Shown piece after piece: positions 1 through 9,415 of a stretch of DNA of 64,000 nt (position 1 is the first letter of the stretch; each line of letters opens with the position of its first letter). The notes below the pieces were generated by a model, which ran no database searches, was not told where the DNA came from, and was given only the letters and a program-made list of their open reading frames with translations. The position numbers were made by a program, and so were the translations under genes. Source of the DNA: Acidobacteriota bacterium (GTDB lineage: Bacteria > Acidobacteriota > Terriglobia > Versatilivoradales > Versatilivoraceae); the NCBI GenBank assembly GCA_022826755.1, contig JAJDUG010000005.1, positions 83,492 through 147,491 of the forward strand, in the 5' to 3' direction.

Positions 1-685
1 CAGGGAAATAGGCGTGGTCCCGGAAGCAGAGCTCCAGGCCATCCACATCGAAACGATTCACCAGCTCCTCGGCCACCGAAAACAGATAATCGCGCACCGG
101 AGCAAAGGTGAAGTCCATGGGCGTGCTCAAGGCGTAGTAGGGACCGGGTGGCATTTCCCGAATCTGCCACTGGGGATTGTTCACCAGGAAACCGGCGCCC
201 GCTCCCACACCCTGCCGGATGGAGACGTGGCCGTGATTGTCGTTCACCCGGAGACCGGCCAGGAAGGTCATGCGCCGGTGGCGGCACTGGTCCAGCAGGA
301 TCCCCAGGGGCTGCTTGCCTTCGTCCAGCAGGGGAAGGAAGCGGCGGTGCTGGGGCCTGGCGTCATAGTCGAACCGGGGGCTGCGCCAGTAGGTGGTCCA
401 CCCCTGGGTGTAGGCCTCCTGAATGAACAGATCCACCCGGGAAGCGGCCAGCGTGTCCACCCAATTCCTGAGATCCTGCTCCGAGACCGGATCCGGCAGA
501 TACCGCCGGGCGATGCTGGAAGGGTCGCTCACATAGAGGATGCGGCGCAAGCCTCGGGGAGTGTGCCCCCCAGGCTTGAGCGGGGGGGCGGTTAAACGGC
601 GGGATTGGGAAAAGCCCCCCTGGGGCCAGGCGGCGGTGGCGACCGCGGCTTCCAGAAACCTTCTGCGCGAAAGATGGCTGCTCAT
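1..685 (-). CDS. Tat-exported GH10-like TIM-barrel protein, 3' part outside window
   Basis: Partial gene: 228 N-terminal residues are visible and the reading frame runs off base 1. The start at 685 opens MSSHLSRRRFLEAA, a twin-arginine signal (R7-R9) with a short Ala-rich hydrophobic stretch, so export by Tat is likely. The remainder resembles the GH10-like proteins further along this window: a VNDNH motif at residues 147-151 and DVDGLELCFRDH at 213-224 correspond to MNDIH and FDGIELDWLRH in the protein at 6319-8061. Where the paralogues have Glu-Leu-Asp, this copy has Glu-Leu-Cys (C220), a change next to the presumed active-site Glu. Substrate unknown. It is separated from the DUF1501 gene by a 134-base gap that contains one copy of the dispersed repeat. 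Confidence 0.75.
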   Translation of the reverse strand, partial: MSSHLSRRRFLEAAVATAAWPQGGFSQSRRLTAPPLKPGGHTPRGLRRILYVSDPSSIARRYLPDPVSEQDLRNWVDTLAASRVDLFIQEAYTQGWTTYWRSPRFDYDARPQHRRFLPLLDEGKQPLGILLDQCRHRRMTFLAGLRVNDNHGHVSIRQGVGAGAGFLVNNPQWQIREMPPGPYYALSTPMDFTFAPVRDYLFSVAEELVNRFDVDGLELCFRDHAYFP

Positions 686-731
686 GGCTGTTCCCGCCTT
701 CCCGACTCTTGGCGAATCCCTCTTGAGCCCT

Positions 732-791
732 CTCCAACCCCTTGGTGGCCCTTCTGTGTTCTTCGTGTCCTTCGTGGATTCCTCTTTTTCC
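732..791 (-). repeat. Dispersed intergenic repeat, module A (reverse orientation)
   Basis: The stretch reads CCAACCCCTTGGTGGCCCTT, then a CTTCGTG-rich segment, then CTCTTTTTC. Reversed, this is the AAAAAGAG-ATCCACGAAG-ACACGAAG-GGGCCACCAAGG word series found in most longer gaps of this window. No coding potential. Confidence 0.75.
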
Positions 792-819
792 CTGATTGCC
801 CCTCTGAGGCGCGACCTCG

Positions 820-2274
820 CTAGACCATCTCCCTGATGATCTTGCCGCCCAGATCGGTGAGGCGTTTGAACCTGCCCGCGTGGTAGTAGGTCAGGCGCAT
901 GTCGTCCAACCCCATCAGGTGAAGGAAGGTGGCGTGCAGATCGTGGAGGTGGTAGGGACTCTCGACGGCCTTCTCGCCCAGCTCGTCGGTGGCCCCCACA
1001 ACCGTGCCTCCCTTCACGCCGCCGCCGGCGAACCACATGGGCATGGCCGTCTTGTTGTGTTCCCGCCCCGGGGCCTTCCAGTTATGGGGCAGGCTCTGGG
1101 GAGTGCGCCCGAATTCGCCTCCCCAGGCCACCAGGGTCTGGTCAAGCAGGCCCCGCTGCTTGAGGTCCTTCAGCAGGGCGGCCATGGGCCGGTCGGTTTC
1201 CAGGCCCCGCAGGCGGTGCTGGCCGGCGATATCCTGGTGCGAATCCCAGCCCCGGGAGTAGATCTGCACGAAGCGCACGCCCCGCTCCACCAGGCGCCTG
1301 GCCATCAGGCACCGTCGGCCCATGGGTTCGGTGATCTTGTTGTCGAGTCCGTAGAGCTCCCGGATGGCCGGCGGTTCCTTGTCCACGTCCAGGGCCTCCG
1401 GCACCGTCATCTGCATGCGGAAGGCCAGTTCGTAGTTCTTCATCCGGGCCCAGAGGTCGCTCTTCAACGGATGCCCATCCAGGTAGGGCCGGTTGAAGTG
1501 GTTGAGCAGTTGAATATTGGCCTCCTGCTGTTCGGCAGTGGTCCCGGCGGGGGGCTGCAGATCCACGATGGGAACGCCCTCCGACTTGAGGGGGGTTCCC
1601 TGGTAGATGGCCGGCAGGTACCCGTTGGACCAGTTCTGGGGGCCCCCGAAGCCCCCGGTTCCGCTGATGGGAAACACCACGAAGGCCGGCAGGTTCTCGT
1701 TCTCGGTTCCCAGCCCGTAGACCGTCCAGGAACCCAGCGAAGGACTGCCGGGCAGGCCTTCGCCCGTATTCATCAGGAAGGTGGCCAGGGAATGGGCGTC
1801 GGAGTCGGTGTGAATCGACCGCACCACCGCCATGTCGTCAACGCAGGTGGCCAGATGGGGAAACATGTCCGACACTTCGGTGCCGCACTGTCCGAACTTG
1901 CTGAAGCGGAAGGGACTTCCCACGTAGAGCAGTTTTCTGCCCGAGGTGCGCAACTGGGCTCCATCGAAGGCCGGGGTGCCGTGATACTTGTTCAACAACG
2001 GCTTGGGATCGAAGGTATCCATCTGGCTGGGACCGCCCGCCATGAACAGGAAGATACATGATTTGGCCCGGGCCGGACGGTGGCTCTTCTTGGGCGCCAG
2101 AGGATTGCCGCCTGCCTCCGCGCCCAGCAGGCCCTCCCGAAAGAGCAGGGAGGAAAGGGCCACGCCTCCGACACCGCGGCCCAGGCGATAGAGGAAGTCC
2201 CGGCGCCCCAGCTCACCCGGGGAACGGCCGGGCGCTTCGAATCGACCGCAATATTCGTGGTTGAGATTCTTCAT
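820..2274 (-). CDS. DUF1501 domain protein, Tat-exported
   Basis: The 484-residue product belongs to the DUF1501 family (alkaline phosphatase/sulfatase-like fold; biochemical role not established). An N-terminal LGRRDFLYRLGRGVGG segment is a Tat signal, and it is followed by the family landmarks FLFMAGGPSQMDTFDPKP (about residues 75-92), WDSHQDI, WGGEFGRTPQ, REHNKTAMPMWF and the C-terminal HDLHATFLHLMGLDDMRLTY. It lies 108 bases downstream of the PSD1/DUF1553 gene on the same strand, the usual pairing for these two families, so the two are probably co-transcribed and act on the same exported process. Two close paralogues occur at 15960-17414 and 59199-60653. Full length for the family. Confidence 0.9.
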   Translation of the reverse strand: MKNLNHEYCGRFEAPGRSPGELGRRDFLYRLGRGVGGVALSSLLFREGLLGAEAGGNPLAPKKSHRPARAKSCIFLFMAGGPSQMDTFDPKPLLNKYHGTPAFDGAQLRTSGRKLLYVGSPFRFSKFGQCGTEVSDMFPHLATCVDDMAVVRSIHTDSDAHSLATFLMNTGEGLPGSPSLGSWTVYGLGTENENLPAFVVFPISGTGGFGGPQNWSNGYLPAIYQGTPLKSEGVPIVDLQPPAGTTAEQQEANIQLLNHFNRPYLDGHPLKSDLWARMKNYELAFRMQMTVPEALDVDKEPPAIRELYGLDNKITEPMGRRCLMARRLVERGVRFVQIYSRGWDSHQDIAGQHRLRGLETDRPMAALLKDLKQRGLLDQTLVAWGGEFGRTPQSLPHNWKAPGREHNKTAMPMWFAGGGVKGGTVVGATDELGEKAVESPYHLHDLHATFLHLMGLDDMRLTYYHAGRFKRLTDLGGKIIREMV

Positions 2275-2382
2275 GGGTCGTCTTCCGATCTTGAATTCCT
2301 CCGCCCCGCCCCTGCGGCACCTCCCGGCGAAACCGGGAAAAGACAGGCGACTCCGAGCCCGGAGCGGGTCCCCGGCAAAGCC

Positions 2383-4932
2383 TCACTCCAGAAAGATGAA
2401 CTCGTTCATGTTCAACAAGACCAGGCAGAGGTCGGCCAGCCGGTCCTGGTCTCCGCCGGGGGGCGGTAGCGAGGGTGAGGCATCCGAGCCCACCCCCGGC
2501 GCAATAGCGGGCCCACTGGCCAGCTTGATGGAAGGCTGGCCGGCCGTCAGGGGCCGGGTCAGAAAGTCCAGGCCGCGGGCTCGTTCCCCGGGCGTGGGAT
2601 CGCGCTGAAGAGCCAAACGGAAGGCCAACTTCAGCCGAGATCCGTCATCGGGCCCCGCCTCGCGGACGATCCGCCGCGCCATCCTGCGACTCTGATCGTG
2701 CACGAACGGGTTGTTGAACAAGGCGAATACCTGGGGAGCCACGGTGGTCACCTGACGCCTCCAGCAGCTTTCGTTCAGGTTGGCTCCGTCAAAGACATTC
2801 ATCATGGGCAGTTGAAAGGACCGCCCCTGCCACATGTAGACGGTGCGCCGATTTCTTTCTTCCCGGCTGGAAGGTTTCCACCAGGTCCCTCCCTCCCACA
2901 ACAGGTCTTCCTCGACCTTGGGGAAAAACCCCGGTCCTCCGATCGTGGCATTCAACTCCCCGCTGACTGCCAGGATGCTGTCCCGGATGGCCTCGGCCTC
3001 CAATCGCAGCGGATTGCTCCGCCAAAAGTAGCGATTGTCGGGGTCGATCCCGCGGTACTGCTCGGCGCCAGGGTTCCGAATCGACTGCCGGTAGACATTG
3101 GACTGCAGGATCAACCGGTGCACGGCCTTGATGCTCCAACGGTTCCGCACAAAATAGGACGCCAAAAAATCGATCAGCTCGGGGTGGAGGGTTCCCGATC
3201 CGTTCCGTCCGAAATCGCTGGCGGTCCGCACCAGTCCCTCGCCGAAATGGTGCTGCCAGATTCGGTTCACCATGACCCGGGCCGTCAAGGGATTGTCGGG
3301 GTGTGCGATCCACTCGGCCAGCGTCTGCCGGGGATTCTGTCTGGGATTCTCGCTCTCAAACGGAAACTGGTCCTCAAGGGCGCTCAAAAAACCCGGCTCG
3401 ACCGGCTCCCCCCTGGACTCCGGGCTACCGCCCATCAGGATGTAGGTGGTGGGCATGGCCGGGTGGGGACGGCGCGCCCCGTACCCGCTCTGGATTTCCC
3501 AGGCCGTGTGCACCCGGGGCTTGAAGTAGTCGCGATGGCTCACGTTGCCATAGGCGGTGTTCTGTCTCTCGATCAGGCGATAGAGTTCCCTCTCCTCCCG
3601 CGTGAACAGAACCCCGCGATTGAGAGCCGTCTTCAGTTCGCCGGCATCGCTCAACGGCACCACCTCGTCCTTCAGGTCCTGCCCTTCGACCAGGTGGAAT
3701 GGCTTTTCCAGGCGCTTCAGAAATTCCGCCGTGGTCTTCTCCTTCAACTCCTTGCGCTGGTCCAACTCCTGCTGCCAGCCTTCGGCACGCTGTTTCCAGG
3801 ATTCGGGATCGAGGCTGGGACCCTCGTACTGAGTAAAGGCAAGGTCGGCTTCACCCAGGCTGAGGGAGGAAAAGAAGGCCTCGGTCCGGTAATAGTCGCG
3901 CGTGGGAATGGGGTCGTACTTGTGGTCGTGACAGCGAGCGCACTCCAGGGTGAGCCCCAGGAAGACCGATCCAGTGGTGGAGACCAAATCGACGAGCAGA
4001 TTCTGCCGCCCGGAGTCCTCTCCGACGACCCCAAGATTGAGGAAACCGAGTCCGATCTTGCCCTCGGCGCCGTAAACCGCATACAGATCGCCGGCCACCT
4101 GCTCCTTGATAAAGCGGTCGTAAGCTCGATCCTGATTGAAGGCGCGAATGACGTAGTCCCGGTAGCGCCAGATGTGGGGGCGAGGGTAGTCGGGACCACC
4201 CCCTTCGGTATCGGCGTAGCGAACCAGGTCCAGCCAGTGCCTGCCCCAACGCTCCCCGTAGCGGGGATTGCCCAGCAGTGTCTCGATTTCCTGCTCGTAG
4301 GCGTCCTCGGACGGGTTGTCCAGAAACCGGACCATGGCTTCCGGCGTGGGTGGCATGCCGATCAGACCGAAATAGACCCGGCGCAGCAAGGATCTCCGGG
4401 AAGCCGGGGGTGCCGGTTGCATCCCCTGTTTCTCCAACTTGGCCAGCACCAGGGCGTCAATGGGGTTTCTTACCCACTGCCGATCTCGGACCGCGGGGAT
4501 GGCCGGCGGCTCCGGCCTGGTGAAGGGCCAGGACGCTCCCGTGCCCGCGGAAGTATCGGCCGGGGGCGACAGTCGGTCGATCCAGGCCGCAATCAGACCG
4601 ATCTCCTCCTCTGCCAGAGGCGGTTCTCCCAGTGGCATGGCGGGCTGCTTCTCGCCCCGCAGGTATTGGATCAGGGGACTGGCATCGGCATTGCCGGGCA
4701 GGACGGCAGGCCCGTTGAGGGCGCCTCCGCGGAGAATGGCCTCCGGGGTTTCCAGCACCAGGCCGCTATTGTGGGTCCGGGCGTTGTGGCAGGAAAGACA
4801 GCGGGTCTCCAGGATGGGTTTGACCTGCGTCCGGAACCGGACCCGGGTGTCTTCAGCCGCTTCTGCGAAAGCCGCCAACCCGGTGAAAAGAACCACCCCG
4901 ATCGAGATCGGTCTCAACAACTCGCACCCCAT
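2383..4932 (-). CDS. PSD1 / DUF1549 / DUF1553 c-type cytochrome-domain protein
   Basis: The 849-residue product has a Sec signal peptide (residues 1-25, ending AEA), then a planctomycete-type cytochrome c domain with one heme site CLSCH at 45-49 followed by the typical SGLVLETPEAILRGG segment. DUF1549 follows with WGRHWLDLVRYADT and a second CxxCH in CARCHDHKYDPI. DUF1553 follows with NPLTARVMVNRIWQHHFGEG, and the protein ends in LLNMNEFIFLE. The family is exported and binds heme, but its reaction is unknown. It is the first gene of a PSD1-DUF1501 pair. Paralogues at 13345-15903 and 60696-63539 share all these blocks. Confidence 0.9.
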   Translation of the reverse strand: MGCELLRPISIGVVLFTGLAAFAEAAEDTRVRFRTQVKPILETRCLSCHNARTHNSGLVLETPEAILRGGALNGPAVLPGNADASPLIQYLRGEKQPAMPLGEPPLAEEEIGLIAAWIDRLSPPADTSAGTGASWPFTRPEPPAIPAVRDRQWVRNPIDALVLAKLEKQGMQPAPPASRRSLLRRVYFGLIGMPPTPEAMVRFLDNPSEDAYEQEIETLLGNPRYGERWGRHWLDLVRYADTEGGGPDYPRPHIWRYRDYVIRAFNQDRAYDRFIKEQVAGDLYAVYGAEGKIGLGFLNLGVVGEDSGRQNLLVDLVSTTGSVFLGLTLECARCHDHKYDPIPTRDYYRTEAFFSSLSLGEADLAFTQYEGPSLDPESWKQRAEGWQQELDQRKELKEKTTAEFLKRLEKPFHLVEGQDLKDEVVPLSDAGELKTALNRGVLFTREERELYRLIERQNTAYGNVSHRDYFKPRVHTAWEIQSGYGARRPHPAMPTTYILMGGSPESRGEPVEPGFLSALEDQFPFESENPRQNPRQTLAEWIAHPDNPLTARVMVNRIWQHHFGEGLVRTASDFGRNGSGTLHPELIDFLASYFVRNRWSIKAVHRLILQSNVYRQSIRNPGAEQYRGIDPDNRYFWRSNPLRLEAEAIRDSILAVSGELNATIGGPGFFPKVEEDLLWEGGTWWKPSSREERNRRTVYMWQGRSFQLPMMNVFDGANLNESCWRRQVTTVAPQVFALFNNPFVHDQSRRMARRIVREAGPDDGSRLKLAFRLALQRDPTPGERARGLDFLTRPLTAGQPSIKLASGPAIAPGVGSDASPSLPPPGGDQDRLADLCLVLLNMNEFIFLE

Positions 4933-5135
4933 GTCGAATAAAGGACAATATAGTTTAATGCCATCACTATCGACAGAACAAGCCGCCCCTCATAGAATGA
5001 GGGTATTGGATCCTGGGATCTTGACCAGCACCTTTGCCCTGCCCCGCTCCTGATGCCCTGTCGTCCAATTCCAGGGGATGCCGGCCAGGATCCGGTTCGG
5101 GCATTCGTAGCCTGCCTGGTGAATGGGAGGAGGCT

Positions 5136-6335
5136 ATGCAGAGACGGCACTTTCTTCACACGGTTCTAGCCTCAGGGCTTGCGTCCGGAGCGCCCTCCGC
5201 TGCGGGAACTGCCGGACTTGGGTGGCCGGACCCCGGCACAGCCAGGTATCGGGCCGGGGTGATCGGCCTGGGCTGGATGGGACTGCTCTACGACCTGGCG
5301 GAGCGCATCCCCGATCGCTTCGATGTGGACGACGCGGATCGACCCACGCCCAAGTTGGACATCCACCGGCGATTCCACCACCACGACCACCCTGGAAATG
5401 AAGGGCTCCCTACCTCCTACGCCGAAGCGCTGTGGGATCGTCCGGAAGTGCACCTGGTGGCTGGCGCCGACCGCGACAGGAAACGGCTCGAGGCCTTTGG
5501 CGAACGCTACGGCATCCAGGCCCTCTACACCGACGCCGTCGAGATGATGGAAAGGGAAAAGCTCGATATCGTCGCCGTGGCGACCAACACCAAGGGCCGG
5601 GCCTTTCTCACCGTCAAGGCGGCGGAGTTGGGGGCCAAGGGCATCTTCACCGAGAAACCCATGTGCCACACCCTGGAGGAAGCCGACCGCATGGTCCAGG
5701 CCTGCGCCGACCACGGCATTGCTCTCAACTGCGGCGCCATCACCACCACCCACCCCTCCTTTGCCAGGGCCAGGGAGTTGGTGCGGCAGGGAGCAATCGG
5801 CGAGCTGGTTTCCATCGAGTCCTCGGCCCCGGCAGCTCAGCATCAAAACTGGTCCTACTTCCTGGAAAGCCCACCGGCCTGGGTGTGCGGAACAGGGGAT
5901 CAACCCAGAAGAGAATCCGGAAGCGACGAGTTCAGGGGCCAGGGAATGATGGTGGCAAGCGACGGACTGGTGGTCCACTTCCGCGGGGGTGCTCCCGGGG
6001 TCCGCCTTTGCGGCGGCAAAGGGGAAATGACCTTTTCGTTCGTCTCCGGCTGGCAGCTCTGGCAGACAGCCGAGACGCCTGCGGGAACCCGACGGGTCTC
6101 CATGCCCTGGCCCGCCCCCCAGTTCGTCCCTCCCTACGGCGCCGTCTACAGCCTGGCAGACGTGGTGGACTGCATGGAAGGCCGGCTGGACGAACCCAAG
6201 AACTCGGGACGCCGAGTGGCCGCAGCTCTGGAAGTGGAGATTGCCCTCAAGCTGTCCTCCAGCCAGGGGGGCGCTCGAATTGACCTTCCCCTGGCCGACC
6301 GTTCCCTGGGCCTCAACTATGACTGGTTCCGGTAA
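5136..6335 (+). CDS. Gfo/Idh/MocA family oxidoreductase, exported
   Basis: I chose the ATG at 5136 because GGAGGAGG (5126-5133) lies just upstream; the open frame extends back to 5034 without a better start. The 399-residue product begins MQRRHFLHTVLASGLASG, a Tat/Sec-like export signal with Arg-Arg. The Rossmann nucleotide loop follows as GVIGLGWMG, with the family's Glu-Lys-Pro in GIFTEKPMCHTLEEADRM, where the Lys is the expected catalytic residue. Family members oxidise or reduce sugars, cyclitols and related polyols with NAD(P). The stop overlaps the start of the next gene by 17 bases, indicating translational coupling with a GH10-like protein. A function in modifying a carbohydrate handled by that protein is inference. 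Confidence 0.88.
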   Translation: MQRRHFLHTVLASGLASGAPSAAGTAGLGWPDPGTARYRAGVIGLGWMGLLYDLAERIPDRFDVDDADRPTPKLDIHRRFHHHDHPGNEGLPTSYAEALWDRPEVHLVAGADRDRKRLEAFGERYGIQALYTDAVEMMEREKLDIVAVATNTKGRAFLTVKAAELGAKGIFTEKPMCHTLEEADRMVQACADHGIALNCGAITTTHPSFARARELVRQGAIGELVSIESSAPAAQHQNWSYFLESPPAWVCGTGDQPRRESGSDEFRGQGMMVASDGLVVHFRGGAPGVRLCGGKGEMTFSFVSGWQLWQTAETPAGTRRVSMPWPAPQFVPPYGAVYSLADVVDCMEGRLDEPKNSGRRVAAALEVEIALKLSSSQGGARIDLPLADRSLGLNYDWFR

Positions 6336-8061
6336 ACCCTCGTCCCCCCCCAACGACTTTCTGCTCAGCCGGCGGCGCCTTCTCCTGCTGGGAGCGGGAG
6401 GGCTGGCCAGCCTGGCCCATCCCGGCAGGTCCAGCGGTCGCAACTCCAGGCCGGGGCCTCTCCTGTTCAACTGCGACGGGTCCATGATCCACTGCTGGGG
6501 GCGAGCCGCCTTGCCTCAAGGGAGCGGCCCCTTGAGCGGTCGGGAATTCACCGACCTGGTTTTTTTCCCCATCGAGAACAGCGGCGTCGACACCCTGTTG
6601 TTCAGCTTTGGCAGCGGCAACGTGGCCGAGTACCAGAGCAACGTGCTGGAGTGGCCCGGAGAAGCCGACCGATTCCAGTTTCCCGAAAGCAGGACCTGGC
6701 ACGGAGGCGTGGAGGTCGATCCCAAGGACCAGTACCTGAACCCCAAGAGCCTGGCCGACTCCGGCCACAACCCGCCCCAGGTCATCGTGGAGGAGTGCCG
6801 CCGCAGGGGAATGAAGGCTTTCGTGTCCCTCCGCATGAACGATATCCACGATGGACAGCACCCCCGGGGCTCCCTTCCCAACCCGGAACTGCCCACTTTC
6901 AAGAGACTCAATCCCGACTGGCTGGTTCCCGATCTGGATTGGTGGAGCGCCCTGAATTTCGATGTGGCCCCGGTCCGGGAGCTGAAGCTGCGAGTCATCG
7001 AGGAATTCTTCGACCGCTGGGACTTCGACGGCATCGAGCTCGACTGGCTCCGTCACACCCTCTATTTTCCTCGGGGCCTGGAACGGGAAAAAGGCAAGGT
7101 TCTGACCGAATTCATGCGAGTCGCAAGGGAGAGTCTGCGGCGGAGGGCGGCCAGCCGGGGGCGCCCCATCGAGTTGGCGGTGCGTGTGCCCGAGCGGGTG
7201 GAATGGTGCCTGGAGGGAGGATTCGAAGTTCCGACCTGGATTCGGGAGGGGCTGGTCGACTCTCTGATTTTGGGTCAAGGACTGACCGAGTGCCGGGGCC
7301 TGTCGGAATTCGAAGAGCTCATGGGAGACCGCCGACTGCCGATCTATCCCAGCCTCTACCCCTTTGGCAACGGTTACCCCATCTATCCCGACGAGGTGAT
7401 TCGAGGCAGCGCCGCCAACCTCTGGCGGGACGGGGCCGACGGGCTCTACACCTTCAACTGGTTCTTCTACGGGCGGTGGCGCAACCGCCTGCTGCGGGAG
7501 ATTGCCGATCCGCCTCTGCTTCGGGACAAGGACAAGCGCTACACCCTGGTGCAGCGATTCGAGGCCCACCGGACCGGACGCTCGCCCCGTTCCGATTCGG
7601 TGCGTTTCAACAGCATGATCAAGGCGGCCCCACTTCCCTTCGTCCTGGGCAGGGCGGGAGCCGGCCAAACGCTCACCCTGCCCATTGCCGACGAGATCTC
7701 CTCGACCTCCAGCCCGCCCCGCCGGGCCGAGCTGCTGGTGGGCCTGGACGGACTGTCCGGCGATGTTCTGGAGTTTTGGCTCAACGGCCAGGTCCTGGAG
7801 CCGGGGGAAATGGACGCGGTGAAAGACCTGGCGACGGTGGCCTGCCACCTGGACATCCCCGAGGGCCAGGGGATTCTGGGCTTTCCCCCAAGGCGGCGCC
7901 TGGACATGGACTTCAGGGGCTTGCGGCTGCAGGTGCCGCCGGCGCGTTTGACCCGCGGCGACAACCGGCTCCGATTGCGGCTCAAGCGGCGCCCCTCGAA
8001 TGCGGACAGACCGGTGCGGGTAAGGCGAATCGAGCTGTCGGTGGGTTACGGGGCCGGTTAG
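6319..8061 (+). CDS. Tat-exported GH10-like TIM-barrel protein
   Basis: The ATG at 6319 lies inside the end of the upstream oxidoreductase gene and gives MTGSGKPSSPPNDFLLSRRR followed by LLLLGAGGLASLAHPG, a Tat signal at residues 16-35. The 580-residue product resembles the GHL10/family-10-like glycosylhydrolases: MNDIH at 173-177 and FDGIELDWLRH at 236-246, with E240 the best candidate catalytic residue. A C-terminal beta-sandwich (about 440-580) carries a LNGQVLEPG turn and ends RRIELSVGYG; the same domain closes the paralogues at 19151, 20774, 22584 and 27899. Substrate cannot be named from sequence. The stop overlaps the convergent gene at 8058 by four bases. Confidence 0.78.
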   Translation: MTGSGKPSSPPNDFLLSRRRLLLLGAGGLASLAHPGRSSGRNSRPGPLLFNCDGSMIHCWGRAALPQGSGPLSGREFTDLVFFPIENSGVDTLLFSFGSGNVAEYQSNVLEWPGEADRFQFPESRTWHGGVEVDPKDQYLNPKSLADSGHNPPQVIVEECRRRGMKAFVSLRMNDIHDGQHPRGSLPNPELPTFKRLNPDWLVPDLDWWSALNFDVAPVRELKLRVIEEFFDRWDFDGIELDWLRHTLYFPRGLEREKGKVLTEFMRVARESLRRRAASRGRPIELAVRVPERVEWCLEGGFEVPTWIREGLVDSLILGQGLTECRGLSEFEELMGDRRLPIYPSLYPFGNGYPIYPDEVIRGSAANLWRDGADGLYTFNWFFYGRWRNRLLREIADPPLLRDKDKRYTLVQRFEAHRTGRSPRSDSVRFNSMIKAAPLPFVLGRAGAGQTLTLPIADEISSTSSPPRRAELLVGLDGLSGDVLEFWLNGQVLEPGEMDAVKDLATVACHLDIPEGQGILGFPPRRRLDMDFRGLRLQVPPARLTRGDNRLRLRLKRRPSNADRPVRVRRIELSVGYGAG

Positions 8062-9137
8062 GATTTGGCAGAAAAAATGGACTCGTCGATCCAGCCGGGC
8101 CTGAAGTGGCGCGGGGACCAGTCCGCCGGCACCTGATCCACCGGAAAGAGACTCCCTCCTCGCTCCAGATAGGAGTAGTAGCCGGCCAGAAACACCTGCG
8201 TCTTCTTGCGAATGACCTCGAAGGGCTGGTAGCTGTCCCCCTGAAAGGTTCGCTGCATGTCCATGAGCTGGGGGGCGAAGTAGTAGTAGAGGGTCTCCCT
8301 CCGGTCCGGGCTGCGGTCCACGGTGACGGTCTCGCTTCCCTTGTCCCCGGTGACCTTCAGATAGAGGTGGTGGATGTCGGGGACCCCATGCAGCGCGGCC
8401 AGGAAGGGGGGTTGTCCTTCCCTGCCCTTGAACAGCATGGTGTCCTGCAGATAGGTAGCCTTGCGCTCGTCGTCGGTGAACAGGGAGACCTTCTCCACCT
8501 CGTAACCCAGCGCCCGCAGGATGAACCACTGAACGTGGAAATGGGCCGGATATTCGTTGGTGTTGCAGAGGCCGTGCACTCCCTTGATGACCCCCACGTT
8601 GCCTAACCGATCCTTGAGATAGGAAGCCTGGTAATAGTGTTCCTGAACGCTGGTGGCCATCAGCGGCGTGCCCTGTTTGGCAGCCAGGTTCAGGATCGCA
8701 TCGATATCCCGCAATCGATAGCTGAAGGGCCGGCTCAGGTAGGTGGGCACTCCCGCCTCGACATAGGGCCAGGCCAGGCGGTGCTGCCAGGGAACCTCGT
8801 AGAGCCCGCCGAAGCCGATGGCATCCACCTTGCCCAGCATCCCGTCGTAGCGGTCCACCGCCACGCAGCCGTACTTGGCCGCAAACTCGCGGGCCAGCTT
8901 GGGGTTTACGTCCCAGCAGTGGGTGATCTCCATGTTCAGCAAACCGCCGCCGAACAGTCCCTTGGCGGCCAGGATTTCAGCCCAGATCCCCCAGAAGGTG
9001 TACTCCCCCACGTTCAAGGCCCCCACCCGAATCTTTCGGGACGGGGCCCCGGAGGTTTCCGCCCGGGCTTGAGAAACGGCCGCCGGCAGCCAGGCCCCCG
9101 CCGCCATTGACGCCATAAACGAACGACGATCGGTCAT
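8058..9137 (-). CDS. Gfo/Idh/MocA-like oxidoreductase, Tat-exported
   Basis: The ATG at 9137 is preceded by GGAG in a good position; upstream codons in the same frame come from repeat DNA and were excluded. The 359-residue product starts MTDRRSFMASMAAGAWLPAA, a Tat signal, followed by an N-terminal Rossmann-type segment RKIRVGALNVGEYTFWG. It lacks the usual Glu-Lys-Pro; the equivalent position reads YLSRPFSYRLRDIDAIL, so catalysis may differ or be lost. The family assignment rests on overall pattern and is weaker than for the gene at 5136. It sits convergent to the GH10-like gene, and the repeat island begins about 18 bases upstream of its start codon. Confidence 0.7.
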   Translation of the reverse strand: MTDRRSFMASMAAGAWLPAAVSQARAETSGAPSRKIRVGALNVGEYTFWGIWAEILAAKGLFGGGLLNMEITHCWDVNPKLAREFAAKYGCVAVDRYDGMLGKVDAIGFGGLYEVPWQHRLAWPYVEAGVPTYLSRPFSYRLRDIDAILNLAAKQGTPLMATSVQEHYYQASYLKDRLGNVGVIKGVHGLCNTNEYPAHFHVQWFILRALGYEVEKVSLFTDDERKATYLQDTMLFKGREGQPPFLAALHGVPDIHHLYLKVTGDKGSETVTVDRSPDRRETLYYYFAPQLMDMQRTFQGDSYQPFEVIRKKTQVFLAGYYSYLERGGSLFPVDQVPADWSPRHFRPGWIDESIFSAKS

Positions 9138-9154
9138 GAGTCGCTCCTTTGCTT

Positions 9155-9405
9155 GGGTTTCGCGCTGCATGCGACGCGGTAAAAAGAGGTATCCACGAAG
9201 GCACACGAAGGGCCACGAAGAAAACAGGAAGGGGAAAAACAAATCCACCAATGACACGAAGTGACGCCCTTCAAGTTCCGGCGTTTGGTCTCGGCCCCGA
9301 GCGCAAAAAGATTTTTTCGTGTCTATTCGTGTTCATTCGTGGTTCGTCTTTATTAACGCCCCCTGTTTCACTCTCGGATGATCCGCCCCGTCGTGGGGGG
9401 GGGGT
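9155..9405 (+). repeat. Composite dispersed repeat
   Basis: The copy begins GGTTTCGCGCTGCATGCGACG, the same left end as the copy at 43619. It continues with AAAAAGAG-TATCCACGAAG-CACACGAAGG (module A), a unique middle, and TTCATTCGTGGTTCGTC with CGGATGATCCGCCCCGTCG (module B plus a GCCCC/GGGGC hairpin). It fills the gap between two minus-strand genes, reaching within about 20 bases of the start codon on one side and 15 bases of the stop codon on the other. Confidence 0.8.
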
Positions 9406-9415
9406 GGGGGCACCG

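Noticed and set aside
2698..4941. Plus-strand open frame of 747 codons
   Set aside because: Antisense shadow of the PSD1/DUF1553 gene; low-complexity composition.
6313..8529. Minus-strand open frame of 738 codons
   Set aside because: Antisense to the GH10-like gene and overlapping the 3' end of the Gfo/Idh gene; no motif.
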